The position numbers and the translations under genes were made by a program. This document shows positions 41,818-53,260 of a stretch of DNA of 64,000 nt, piece by piece. The stretch is taken from contig CAICTM010000039.1 of the NCBI GenBank assembly GCA_903772945.1, positions 63,737 to 127,736 of the forward strand, written 5' to 3'. Origin of the DNA: Seminavis robusta (Eukaryota > Bacillariophyta > Bacillariophyceae > Naviculales > Naviculaceae). The notes under the pieces are model-generated. The model did not search any database. It saw only the letters and a program-made list of their open reading frames with translations, and was not told where the DNA came from. How positions within the stretch are numbered: position 1 is the stretch's first letter; each line of letters opens with the position of its first letter.

Positions 41818-42000
41818 CTGAAAAGAGAAGAATGACACAATCTGGAAGAAAGACACAATCTGGAAGAAAGACACAATCTGGAAGGCTCTACGTAAAAACA
41901 CGTAGCAATTAGTACCAGGAAAAGTAATCTGGAAGAATGACACAATATGGAAGAATGACACAAAATAGAAGCATGACTCAAAGTGGAAGATTAACACAAT
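41818..42000. repeat. 15-bp minisatellite (GAAAGACACAATCTG)
   Basis: GAAAGACACAATCTG and variants (GAATGACACAATATG, AGCATGACTCAAAGTG) recur about nine times, interrupted by a 45-base unrelated insert near 41887-41932. The first copies are nearly identical and later ones diverge. The unit is a multiple of three and open in both directions, but no gene context supports translation. Confidence 0.8.
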
Positions 42001-42483
42001 TTGCTGGTGACCCTCAAAAAGGAACTGCTCCAAGAGCGGTTCCCCGCAACTCCATTCTTTCTACTGCTACGCACCAGTGTACTGTACAAGGTTGCTCCTG
42101 TCTACAAAATAGTAGCCTCACTTTTTACCAGCTACTCTAGTAGTACTCTACTAGCTAGTATTCCATTGCCCGTACTGGAAGCCATGACTAGCTAGCTAGG
42201 GGTCTATGCATAAACGATAGTCATGCGCCGAGCCCCAGGACCCAGGAGCAGACCAATATCTTGGCAGTCAGCAGGTCATGGCAGCGCTGATTCGATTCCT
42301 CCCATTTATGGTACCCTCGAGACACACTCCATAAACTGAACATTCCAGGAGCAACTGATTTGAACATCACCACCAAGAAAGCCAAGGGACCTTCACGCTG
42401 TTGGGAGGTGGCGTGGCGTGGCGTGGCATCAGTGGCATGAGACGAGGCACGAGGTTGCGAATGATTGGGAAATGGTGACTGTG

Positions 42484-42520
42484 GTTGCGAATGATTCGAT
42501 TCGATTCGATTCAATCCAAT
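42484..42520. repeat. GATTC pentanucleotide microsatellite
   Basis: ATGATTCGATTCGATTCGAT continues into ATTCAATCCAATCG, about five GATTC units with decay at the 3' side. Confidence 0.8.
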
Positions 42521-43139
42521 CGCAACAGCCTGGTTGCGTCATGGCTTTGACTGAGTCTATCGCCCACAGCAAAAAATAATGAGGTTTGCTTCTCTCAGTT
42601 TTGAAACTCGGGATTGAAAAAAAGTCTTTCTCACTGGGCTGGGGCAGCTGAAAATAAAGCACTCACCCATAAAGCACTCACTCCGAACACCACTTCATCA
42701 CCATGACAAGGAGGTTGCCACATGTACTTTGTTGTTATAATAGAGTAGAGGTGCCCAGCACCACTCTCTGTTAGTGTAAGAATCGAAAAAGAGGCGACAG
42801 CCACCATCAAACCTTCTGGATCCACCGGCTCTGCCGGGAGAATTAAAGAAGATCATTTGCTCTACCGCCGACCTACCCATACCAATGCCATTGTCTGATC
42901 CTTTCGATTGCCGTCGGGGGTTGGTGCTTCGGCGCCCCTCGGACTTTTGTCATAACAATACTGTATGGCCGCACCAGATTTTGTTCTCCCATTGTCAACT
43001 CCTTTGACCCGATACCAATCCACCGCTACCGATCTGTTGCCACCACCAACCAACCACCCACAACCAAAACGACAGCTGCTTCTGTGTTTGATGCCGCCTT
43101 CGGGCTACGCCGGAGGCTATCTCATTTTTGTCCTACTCT

Positions 43140-44235
43140 CGTCACACTGTAAGTTTCCCCGTGTTTCCCTCGTCGAATTATTGTTGCTGACACCGTCTTC
43201 TCTAGTTTCCTTTTAGAACGAAAGGAGCATCAGACTGAGGTTCGAATGCCTTGATGTTGGCCACACTGTTGTCACCTTGACCACCAAGACGCTGGCTCTC
43301 GTGCTCTTTCAACATTGTCTTGAGTGCCTTGATCTTCTTTCCAGACAGCTCCTCTTCACTGAGGCCACGAGCCAACAGTTCAGTCTTCAAATGAGGGATA
43401 TTGTGGTTCCCAGTGACCAAGCTGAGAGTTATCTTTCCTGCTACAGCTGCAGTCTGATGGACACCGGTGGTGGCTTGTATCTGATTGATCCACCGGGTAG
43501 TGTGCATAGCTGCCAATGCTTCATCTTGAAGAGCCTGCACTCGGTGTGTTCGATGGTGGTTCTGTCGCATGGAGCTTTTGCTTTGCCCAAGTGCCAAATC
43601 ATATGCTTCTCCACCCATGCTATCAATCAAGTCCTCTTGGATCAGAGTGTGTCGGTAGGCACTCTGCAGAAGACCTTCAGTTCGCTCCACGTTCTTCATC
43701 TCAGCCAGTTTACCGATGGTATGAACGTCTGCATCTCTGCTGATAGCCATAGCACTGCGCAATCCTTCCTTTCGGTCAGTTTTGGATACAATAGAGGCTT
43801 CCTTGACACCTGCCTCAACATGATGTGTTTGACGAGCCAAAGGGAGGTACTGACAAAGCATCTCTTCCTTGAGTGGATCCGGATCACCATCACGAAAGTT
43901 GAGAAGACCAAGCCAAACCTCTCGTGCCACATCTGTAGCCAGTTGGGAGTACTCTTTGTCGGGCTCCACCAAGATCTTGATAAAGTCATAGAAAGCTTCA
44001 GTGGAATAGTAGCCTCATGCACTTCACTATAATAGGCAGCCAGTTCAAAGGTTGGATCTTCTTCCTTCAAAATGATTGCTGCTACCACTCGTGCCACTAG
44101 ATCCTCAGCCATCAAAGCAGAGGGCAGCATATCCGGCTGCAACCATTGACAGAAATGCTTATTCAAAGACAAGGTAGACTTTTCGAAGAACATCTTGGCC
44201 TTCTTTTCCTGCCGCTGTCGACAAGAAGAAGGCAA
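43140..44235 (-). pseudogene. SAP-like-domain gene, longer copy with a frame change (copy 2)
   Basis: Read leftward, a first part (44235 to about 44010, with KAKMFFEKSTLSLNKHFCQW and MAEDLVARVVAAIILKEEDP) is followed by a second part in another frame (about 44000-43202). The second part contains VEPDKEYSQLATDVAREVW, HTIGKLAEMKNVERTEGLL, QIQATTGVHQTAAVA and the SAP-like IPHLKTELLARGLSEEELSG, and ends in APFVLKGN. The first part has no ATG before KMFF but is preceded by a CTTACAG acceptor-like site, so an upstream exon may be missing. The copy at 30760 shares only the 3' portion. The protein is acidic and helical, with no catalytic motif. It may be a host gene duplicated by a mobile element or part of one. 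Confidence 0.5.
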
Positions 44236-44449
44236 CCAGTCAACTGTAAGCTTGAAGGTACCGGTACACCTCCACCACTAATGGTCCAATGATACCATAC
44301 GCTAAAAACTCAATATTACCACTGGAGCGTTCCTCAATCCTGCCTAAAGCCCAACCCAATTTTGGGTCCGATTTAGAGTTGTATTCCCTTTAGGGTCCGG
44401 TTTGGAATCCAACCCCAGCTACTAGTCTAATTTTTACAGTCCATTCTCA

Positions 44450-46528
44450 AACAAACCACCAGGAACCACCAACAGGGACAAGGTTGTGGATAACTCTTGG
44501 ATCATCACCTCAAAATTGAAACCTCCTAAGAGACTTTCCAATCAAATGCAAGGGCCATGGAGCACTAGGCAACCAACCAAACAAACCACAGGAACCACCA
44601 ATCAAATGCAAGGGCCATGGAGCACTAGGCAAACCAACCAAACAAACCAAAGGAACCACAAACAGGGACAAGGCTAGGCAACCACCAAACAAACCACCAG
44701 GAACCACCAACAGGGACAAGGCTAGGCAACCAACCAACAAACCACCAGGAACCACCACAGGGACAAGGTTGTAGTACTCTTAGATCATCATGTCGAAATT
44801 GGAACCTCCTAAGAGACTTTCGATCAAATCCAAGGGCCATAACGCACTAGGCAATGGAGCACTAGGCAACCAACCAAACAAAAGAACCACCAGGAACCAC
44901 CAACAGGGACAAGCTAGGCAACCAACGAAACAAACCACAGGAACCACAAACAGGGACAAGCTAGGCAACCAACCAAACAAACCACCAGGAACCAACAGAG
45001 ACAAGGCTAGGCAACCAACCAACCAAACACCACCAGGAACCACCAACAGGGACAAGGTTGTAGACTCTTAGATCATCATGTCGAAATTGGAACCTCCTAA
45101 GAGACTTTCGATCAATCCAAGGCCATAACGCACTAGCAATGGAGCACTAGGCAACAACCAAACAAAAGAACCACCAGAACCACCACAGGGACAAGGCTAG
45201 GCAACCAACGAAACAAACCACAGGAACCACAAACAGGGACAAGGCTAGGCAACCAACCAAACAAACCACAGGAACACCAACAGAGACAAGGTAGCAACCA
45301 ACCAACCAACACCAGGAACCAACAGGGACAAGGTTGTAGTACTCTTAGATCATCATGTCGAAATTGGAACTCCTAAGAGACTTTCGATCAAATCCAAGGG
45401 CCATAACGCATAGGCAATGGAGCACTAGGCAACCAACCAAACAAAGAACACCAGAACCACCAACAGGGACAAGGCTAGGCAACCAACGAAACAAACCACA
45501 GGAACCACAAACAGGGACAAGGCTAGCAACCAACCAAACAAACCACCAGGAACCACCAACAGAGACAAGGCTAGCAACCAACCAACCAAACCACAGGAAC
45601 CAACAGGGACAAGGTTTATATCTTAGATCATCATGTCAATTGGAACCTCCTAAGAGATTTCGATCAAATCCAAGGGCCATAACGCACTAGGCAATGGGCA
45701 CTAGGCAACCAACCAACAAACGAACACCAGGAACCACCAACAGGGACAAGCAGAGCAACAACCACAAAACCACCAGGAACACCAACAGGGACAAGGTTGT
45801 AGTACTCTTAGATCATCATGTCGAAATTGGAACTCCTAAGAGACTTTCGATCAAATCCAAGGGCCATAACGCACTAGGCAATGGAGCACTAGGCAACCAA
45901 CAAACAAACAACCACCAGGAACCACAACAGGGACAGGCTAGGACAACCACAAAACCACCAAGGAACCACCAACAGGACCACCAACAGACAAGGTTGTAGT
46001 ACTCTGATCATCATGTCGAAATTGGAACCTCCTAAGAGACTTTCGATCAAATCCAAGGGCCATAACGCACTGGCAATGGAGCACTAGGCACCAACCAAAC
46101 AAAAAGAACAACCAGGAACCACAACAGGGACAAGGCTAGGCAACCAACCAAAAACCACGAACCACCAACAGGACAAGGCTAGGCAACCAACAAACAAACC
46201 ACCAGGAACCACCAACAGGGACAAGGCTAGGCAACCAACCAACCAAACCACAGGAACCACCAACAGGGACAAGGTTGTAGTACTCTTAGATCATCATGTC
46301 GAAATTGGAACCTCCTAAGAGACTTTCGATCAAATCCAAGGGCCATAACGCACTAGGCAATGGAGCACTAGGCAGCCAACCAAACAAACGAACCACCAGG
46401 AACCACCAACAGGGACAAGGCTAGGCAACCAACCAAACAAACCACCAGGAACCACCAACAGGGACAAGGCTAGGCAACCAACCAACCAAACCACAGGAAC
46501 CACCAACAGAGACCACCAAGAGACAGGG
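44450..46528. repeat. nested satellite array: about 50-bp units in higher-order units of about 280 bp
   Basis: The basic unit, AACCACCAGGAACCACCAAC followed by AGGGACAAGGCTAGGCAACC, repeats every 45-55 bases. A longer marker containing AGATCATCATGTCGAAATTG recurs at about 44501, 44784, 45072, 45349, 45627, 45812, 46017 and 46290. That gives higher-order units of 273-288 bases with two shortened ones (185 and 205). Copies differ mainly by single-base insertions or deletions, so no reading frame persists. The + strand is very poor in T. No gene inside. Confidence 0.92.
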
Positions 46529-47040
46529 AGTTGTTGTTGTTGTTGTTGTTGTTGTGGTCATCGTCATAAAGGGCGACAGAAGCTAAGGCAGTGAGCAGCA
46601 CAGGGGCACCATCAGATGGTCTACTGGCCTGGCATGACAACACGGGAAGGAAATCACCAGCCTTGAAAGGAATCATGATCGTAGAGATAGTCTTGACGTG
46701 TCATCTGCAATCGTCGATTAGAGGTGTGTTCATAGGAAGTCGTCGGGAGAGTTGCGTGTTGTGGTCATCGTCATAAAGGGCGACAGAAGCATTGCGTTGG
46801 GAGGAATGATAATCGTCATGGTCATGGTCGACGTGTTGTTACATGGAAGTTGCTTGAAGAATGAAGGTTGCTTGAGTGAGTGAGCAGCACAGGGGCACCA
46901 TCAGATGGTCTACTGGCCTGGCATGACAGAAGCTATGGTAGCGCGGTTGCATTGCGGAAGGAGGAAAGATAATCGTCATGGTCATGGAGTTGCTTGAAGA
47001 ATGAATGGTAGACGTCTTGTTTACATGGAAGTTTGTTGAG
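46529..47040. repeat. GTT microsatellite and interleaved direct repeats
   Basis: A (GTT)n run lies at about 46530-46552. TGGTCATCGTCATAAAGGGC appears near 46556 and 46761. CAGCACAGGGGCACCATCAG, with the following TGGTCTACTGGCCTGGCATG, appears near 46597 and 46887. ATAATCGTCATGGTCATGG appears near 46809 and 46968. The blocks are out of register, as in a region shuffled by repeated local duplication. Confidence 0.8.
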
Positions 47041-48786
47041 GAATGAATGAGATTATGGCGATGAAACACTCGTCAGAAACAATGCTGCCTTCTGTGGTTT
47101 CTTCAGTTTCAAAATCAAACATCAAATTTGATTTCGAACTTGGTTTCTTCCTCGCAAACTATTGGGTGCTTTGATATTGGGCGCTGATTTTAAAATCAAA
47201 CTAGCTACCGGTAGCTCCGAGAGCTCTACGAGTAGGTTTGGTACCCTGACTTTTGAAAAACTGCGTCGGGCTTTTGATTTCTCGTTGAAGTAGAAAGATC
47301 AAAATCAAAATTTTTGCTTCCTTGTGACGTTTGGTTTGCCTTCGGACGCGGCGTAGCCTTAACCTAAACAATTGCAATCCTACACCGACACCACGCACAC
47401 GTATTCTAGCTAGCCAGAGCTCAAAGCTACCGGTAAGTCATCGGTAGCCACCGTACCGGTAGCTAGCTAGTAGCCGACCAAAGCCCGTGGCCAGCTGGCT
47501 AGCTAGCTAGAGAGTCGAGTGGAGTCTATCCTCATGAAGTTAGTTAGTTGAAGCAGAGAGATCCGTACCTGGCTTGGCACGTAGTAAGTACCCAAGGCAA
47601 TGCTGTTTCTGGACTGAACTATCTACTTGAGTATAGATTAGTAGACTCCAGATTTCGCTGGCTGGACATGCCGAGGATTAGTTACACAAGCAAGCACAGC
47701 ACGAAGCAATCTCTGCCTCTTACGACAAACTGTACGTTAGTTCGATGGAAGATCGCGAATACCTCATACTCTGCAATCAGCACCAGACTACACTAAAACT
47801 CTCCAAGCATGATCCGCCAAACCCCGACCAGGCGGTGCAGTATTGTCAGACTCTACTAGAAGAGGGATAAAATAAGACCAATATCTTGAAATTGCGAGAC
47901 GCAGTCGGCCACCAGCAACTTCAAAGCCACAGCCCTTCGCTCTCTATTTTGCTCCTCGAAAGCTCCAGCCCACCGGACCGGTCCAAGTTTTCCCTGCAAT
48001 CTTTGGCAAAAGGTTGGTCACATGTACCGGTGGAACCGTCGACAAACAACTTAATCACCAAGAGCCAGGGGGATGGGCAAATCTTGCAATAGCCCTGTAT
48101 TGTAATGGAGTGTGACTCGCCAAAATCAGTTAAAAAGACGAAATTCGTATTTTGGCCGGAAGATAAATTTAATTGGATTGCATTGGATTGGATTGCATTG
48201 AATTGGATTGAATTGGATTCCAAATAGTACTGTTATTTTTATAGTAAACTGTAATTCAATGCAATCCAATCTAATCCAATGCAATCTAATCTACATGTAA
48301 TCCAATAGAGAAAAACAGCCAAAGTAAAAGATTGGCTTATCGTACACAATTTTTACAAAAACGCTCTAACAAATTCAACACAGAGCCATGGGTAAGTTTG
48401 CTCATCCCCCAGGTTTGAACCCCTAATTCCTATGTTCCTTGCTGCGCCAAAGTACTGCACAGATAATCAATAGAAACATAATAATTAGACACCATTGGCC
48501 AATAGCGTAATTAACGGTATTATCGGGACTTGATAGTAAGCTTATGGATGGACGTTATCGTTGAAGGTAATTAGAGCGCTGGGAGGTTATTTTGGCGGGC
48601 AAAAAATGAGTCTCCAAAGATATTATGGTTTGCTTGAGATCCTAGGGAGTTTGAGTACTGACGGAAGTACGAAGACTCTAAAAGGTTTGTGCGAAAGATG
48701 TCATCTTCTCCATTCGGACACAAAGCGACGAAGGCATCGATTGTTTTGTTGTTGGGTACCATATCTTGAGGAAATCAATCATAACC
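47041..48786. other. intergenic stretch, no supported gene
   Basis: About 1.7 kb with dense CTAGCTAG and ACCGGT words at 47200-47515, the foldback at 48171-48306 and otherwise AT-rich DNA. The 60-100 codon frames here have no protein features. Confidence 0.5.
48171..48306. repeat. imperfect inverted repeat (foldback) of GGATTGCATTGGATT-type sequence
   Basis: The left arm (48171-48219) is built from GGATTGCATTGGATTGGATT and variants. The right arm (48252-48306) carries the complement, AATTCAATGCAATCCAATCT and CCAATGCAATCTAATC. The spacer is about 32 AT-rich bases. Within each arm the word ATTGGATT also repeats directly, so many registers of pairing are possible. Confidence 0.8.
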
Positions 48787-50178
48787 ATGAAGCTTCTTGC
48801 ATCGACCATCGCCACCTTGGTGGTATCCCTTCCTCTCTCCAATGCTAACCTCAACGGGCTCAGCGGAGTCCGAGGCCAGCATGCCGCCAAGAAGACCAGG
48901 AAGCTCCAAGGCAACATGGGTATGAGGTTTGATTCTGCCGAAGAAGAGCTGGCAGCCATGAACGAACCATTCGCGGAAAGCGAAGAAGAAGATGGACCGG
49001 CAGAATCATCTGAGCCTCTGACACCAATCAACATTAGTATCCAGCCTGCATACCATGGAATCCCTGTCTTTTTGGGCATTCAAATGGGATGGTACGAGGA
49101 ACTTGGATTGGATGTCAACATCTCCGTGGTAAGTCCGACACTTGAGGGATTGGTGTGCAAAAGAGAGAATGGTGGGGACTTATTCGAGTTTCTTTTGTGT
49201 GTGTTTTCCCAAACTCTAACGCTTCCTTTGTACTTTTCAAATCCGACTTTCTCCCTGAACATTTAATTTTCTGACGGACAGTGGGACTCTGGCGGTCCTC
49301 AGGTCAGGGCTGCCGCTGAAAATGATGCCTGGGACTTTGGAGTCGCTGGATGCAATCCCAATATTATTGCCGGGCCATTGGGAATTTCCACAGTTGGCAT
49401 CAGTAACGACGAGTCCACCGCAAATGTCGTTGTTGGAGGACCAGGAGTGACCAGTCTGCCATCTGCCGGTGACGAGCTCAGCGAGGGAATGTTCGCGGAA
49501 ACACCAGGATCCACCGGAGATCTCTTGATGCGTGAATGTCTGTTTGTCCTTGGTATCGAAACCGACGAAAGCAACTTCTTTTTTGGAGGACAGGGAGACG
49601 TAATTGGAGCTTTGGAATCTGGAAACAGTTCTTACGGCGCCTTGTGGGCTCCCAACTCGTACATTTATCTCGAGGACAATCAAGATGCTGTGGCCTTGTG
49701 CAACGGTATTGATGTGGGTGTGACAATTCCCGGTGGTTTGATGGTCCGTGACGAGTGGGCAGAGGAAAACCCCGACCTAGCTGCCAGGGCCTTGGCCGTT
49801 TACTTGCGAGGTGTTACTACCATGCAAAACAAGGCCGTTCGATCCGAAGTCCTCACGTATGCCAGAGCCTTCTACGACTATGTTGGAAAGGAGCCCAGCG
49901 ACCAAGATATCGAACGTGACTTCCTCACCCGTCCAACCTTCAACTTGGATCACCTCTGCTCCCTCATGAGCCGTGACTTTACCAACGGTGGCAAGTCTAC
50001 AATTGACACTGTCTACGATATTATCGCAGAGTTCCTCGCCGATCAAGGAACTATTGAAGGAGTTCAACCCACGGACGAATACCTTACAGACGAATACCTC
50101 CAATACATCAGCGCCGACGCAGACTTGCGTACCTATTCATACCTTGGATACCACGCCACTCCAGGAGATATGAACTAA
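48787..50178 (+). CDS. secreted SsuA/THI5-like substrate-binding protein
   Basis: Two exons: 48787-49128 and 49282-50178, with a 153-nt GTAAGT...ACAG intron in phase 0, giving 412 aa. The ATG at 48787 starts a signal peptide (KLLASTIATLVVSLPLSNA). An acidic linker follows. The periplasmic-binding fold begins at INISIQPAYHGIPVFLGIQM and continues GWYEELGLDVNISV across the splice into WDSGGPQVRAA, the usual opening of SsuA/THI5/NMT1-like proteins. GVAGCNPNIIAGPLGIS suits the next strand-helix turn. In bacteria such proteins deliver sulfonates, nitrate or thiamine precursors to ABC importers; in fungi THI5 makes a thiamine precursor. Ligand-defining residues cannot be named here. An exported binding protein without a bacterial importer suggests a sensing or scavenging role, which is inference. 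Confidence 0.8.
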
Positions 50179-51355
50179 ACCCTGGAACAGAATCTTTAAA
50201 CGATACGGTACATTAGGAGCATAAGTATACGGATACTAGTAGTAATGCATGCATGAGAACCACTTCCCCAAGCTCTTTGCTTTTTGTGCTCGTGTCACTC
50301 TTTCGAAGTCGAGTCGCGACGGACTTGCGGGGTCGTTGTTCGGGTGTCCTCCTCGGCATCAAGATCCGTCATGGGTCTATTGCAGAGGCAGATCTGGAGG
50401 CTGCTGTTGGCCTTCCATGTCGTCGTCAACAGAATCAATGGAGGAGCACGATGAATGGACGCTGGAGCTCTCCCACAATGCTTTATTCAATCATTGTCGG
50501 AAAACGACAGCCAGTCAAGAAGGTAGGTACTGCTTGTAGACAGGAAGTCATCAGCAACGGTGTTGCTTGCTTCCATTGAAACGCTCCGCTACATCGCGTG
50601 TACTTTCTAGTTGGTGCTTGATAAGCTATACATACATGGCTGCATGTGGCTGGCACTACTCCTCGATAGCTAGCATGATGCGTGTTCTCGGCGACTCGAC
50701 TCAGGTCGTACGGAGGATTGAGGGGGCCCCACTAGCTACTGTACCGGTAGCATACGGTTGTTGCGGGACGAACCATCACGGTCTGCTGTCGTACAGTCGT
50801 GCAGTCGTACCGGTAGCTACTGCAAGGAGAGGAACACTTCAGACCACACCCCTGCTTCTATCTGCCATGCGGGAGTTTGTCTATTTTTTGCCACAAGAAG
50901 CATGGCTCTGAAGGCATGACTGCGGAGGGAGCCCCATACCGTAGAAGACCGTAAAAGTATGATACACCAGTACCGCCAATGTCTCGGGTGGATGATCAAG
51001 ACCGAATGTTGTCTTGGCTCGCCCTTGCAACTATTCTGTGCTGATGAGCTTGTGATTTTTTTGCTCGTTGTGAAGTTGTGACGGCGCTGCTCTATCTCCT
51101 TTTTTGCCAATCATCGGCTGGCTGTTAGGTGCAAGCAAGGTGGGTCATCCGTTGGCAGTATCTTGGCCGTTTCACAGATCACGGTTCTTGCGGTACGAAT
51201 TAAGCCGGTATTGGGCAGGCGGAACATCATCAAGAGAGACCGTACCGGTACTGTGTTAGTTAGTTGAGCCGACAGGGAGAGACCATGATGCGCCCTTCCT
51301 CCCAGGAAGTCACAATCTCGACTCTGGTAAACCCAAAACGAAAGAAACAAAGAAA
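50179..51355. other. intergenic stretch, no supported gene
   Basis: About 1.2 kb with ACCGGT words near 50744, 50810 and 51244 and several AGCTAG words. Frames of about 100 codons near 50250-50580 overlap one another in two frames without domain features. Confidence 0.5.
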
Positions 51356-52335
51356 ATGTTCCGACAATTAATCATCAACTCCCAAGCCCTTTTTGTGTTG
51401 GCGGCAGTTCTTTGTCCTCGTCAAGTTGGAGCTGTCTGCCTATTGTGTGAAGACGGCGTGGATGGCTTGAAGTATCCATTTGCTGTAATCAAGTCAGATG
51501 GGACAAGCTGCACAAAGCTAGCTGTATCTGTTGCCGTAGACTATGAGGAAGGTTCCAGTCAATGTACCAAACAAATCCAAGCTTGGCGGGAGATATGTTG
51601 TGGTGATAAACAGCCGATTGATGTAGATATCACTGATGTCTTTGATGAGTATCCTGATATTGACAGCATCCAACAAGTTGGACCCTACGAAAAATGCAAC
51701 GTTTGTCGTGACGGAGATTATCCATCCACTACAAGCATGGGTAAGATTCGTGTGTTGTAGTTTGCATTGAATTATGTGCGCAAGCAAAACAGAGCACTGA
51801 ACTCACTTTCTGGTCTGCTTCCTTTTTTGCTTTTAGTGCTGACAATGCTGTATATAGGTAGTGGGAGCTGCGCTCAGTACTGGAAGGTTGGACAGCAGGG
51901 ATTGATTCCAGATCACTTGTGTGATCCGCTGCAATACTTTGCGTGAGTTTGCAAACGAGAAATCGACCATGATGGCTCAGTCTGGACTTACTTGCCACTA
52001 ACCTTTTCATTTGTCTATTGCTTTGCACTGGCTGGATGCTCAGTTACGAGCCGTGTGGATGTGGTGAGTTTTCTACCAATGGAAACTACCACTGGAGCGA
52101 GGACTCCGAGGATGAAAGCAGCAATGACGACAAAACTCCTTGGTGGTCAAACGCTGATTCTCTTTTTGGAGATGATCAAGTTGGCAACACGGAGGGCAAC
52201 ACGGATGGCGACTGGTGGTCTGGAGCAGACTCTTTCCCCTCCTCTTCTGCATCATATGCCAGTAGAACCTGGCTGTACGCATCAGCCCACATTGTTTGCT
52301 TGTTCATCATCTCCACGGGGTTCTTCGCCTCCTAG
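51356..52335 (+). CDS. cysteine-rich secreted protein with likely GPI or membrane anchor, three exons
   Basis: Exons 51356-51740, 51837-51942 and 52044-52335, separated by introns of 96 nt (GTAAGA...TTTTAG) and 101 nt (GTGAGT...GCTCAG), give 260 aa. Both splices restore the cysteine pattern of the paralogue at 8710-9582: CLLCEDG, C near residue 55, SQCTKQ..W.EICC, CNVCRDGDYP, GSCAQYW, HLCDP and EPCGCGE. The N-terminus is a signal peptide (ALFVLAAVLCPRQVGA). After the cysteine domain comes an acidic Ser/Asp/Trp-rich stretch. The C-terminus has small residues (SSSASYAS) before a hydrophobic tail (HIVCLFIISTGFFAS), as in GPI-anchored proteins. Function unknown; cell-surface location is likely. 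A broken copy of exon 1 lies at 52800-53000. Confidence 0.82.
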
Positions 52336-52579
52336 CTAGCCAAGGACAAGCAGGTCGCAGCCAAAGTAGTGACAACCAAAAGAAAGAAATGATTCCCACG
52401 GCACAGGGCGGCCAGCCAGAAGACGGAATACATGGCCGCTTCTACAGCAGAGAAAGAGTATATATTAGATGTAATGCAATAGACGAGTACTGTACTAGAA
52501 CTGCCGCCCTCCGTACGCCCACATAGTCCTTGCTGGGTTTTGGTGCTCTGAATCTTCAAACTGAGAGAACAGATTGAAA

Positions 52580-53260
52580 CTTCCGTGGTGTGTAGGTATA
52601 CTCAACATTCATACAGACACCAGTGATTCGGCTGATAGGAACACCCACCGTATCCTCAGTGTGGTGCCTCTGATATCCTTATACATGGCCGCCCATCCAA
52701 GATCTTGCAAGCCCCAGACAAGATTATTGAAGCAGGCTTCAAAGAAAGGCACCTGCACCATCAATTTGGCAGCTTGCATGGGATAGTATTGATTCAAAGC
52801 TGCTGACTATTCGCTGTAATCAAGTCAGATGGGACGAGTTGCACAAAGCTAGCTGTATGTGCTTGCTGTATGTGCCGCTGTAGACTGCGAGGAAGGTTCC
52901 AGCCAGTCAAGGCACCAAGCAAAACCAAGCAAATCCAAGCTTGGTGGGGGATTTGCTGTGGCGACTCCAAATGTCAATCTCACAGATGCCTTTGATGAGT
53001 ATCCTGATACCGGTATTGATAGCATACGGTACCCATCGATGGCAGTAGGAGCATCCACCATATCCTGAGTGCGGCACCGGTGCCTCTGCTATCTCGAAAC
53101 ATGGCCAAGCTTCACTGATTTTGAGAGCCCAAGACAAGATTGAACCAGGCCTCAAAGCAAGGCAGCTTCATCATTAATTGGATCAATTTGGCGGCTTGCA
53201 TGCCATGAAGGAATTATTGCATTACATGTACTGGATCAAAGCTGCTGACTGACTCGAAAC
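52580..53260. repeat. diverged direct duplication of about 230 bp flanking a pseudo-exon
   Basis: The segment 52610-52810 and the segment 53040-53255 share, in order, AGGA-CA-CCACC-TATCCT-AGTG, GGTGCCTCTG, ACATGGCC, AGACAAGATT, AGGC-TCAAAG, CAATTTGGC-GCTTGCATG and CAAAGCTGCTGACT. The exon-1 copy lies between them. The order suggests a tandem duplication of the 3' flank together with part of the gene. Confidence 0.7.
52800..53000 (+). pseudogene. decayed copy of exon 1 of the cysteine-rich secreted gene
   Basis: GTAATCAAGTCAGATGGGAC with the following GAGTTGCACAAAGCTAGCTG repeats the exon at about 51485-51525. GAGGAAGGTTCCAG, AAATCCAAGCTTGG and TTTGATGAGTATCCTGATA then follow in the same order as in the intact gene. 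Small insertions have broken the frame. There is no signal peptide or downstream exon, so it is a partial tandem copy. Confidence 0.8.

Noticed and set aside
43277-44032. 251-codon + frame
   Set aside because: Antisense to the SAP-like gene copy, whose protein is confirmed by similarity to 30760-31131.
44790-46272. Several 60-110 codon frames in the satellite (for example MSKLEPPKRLS-type peptides)
   Set aside because: Single-base indels break the frame in each unit, so no frame is maintained; they are by-products of the repeat.
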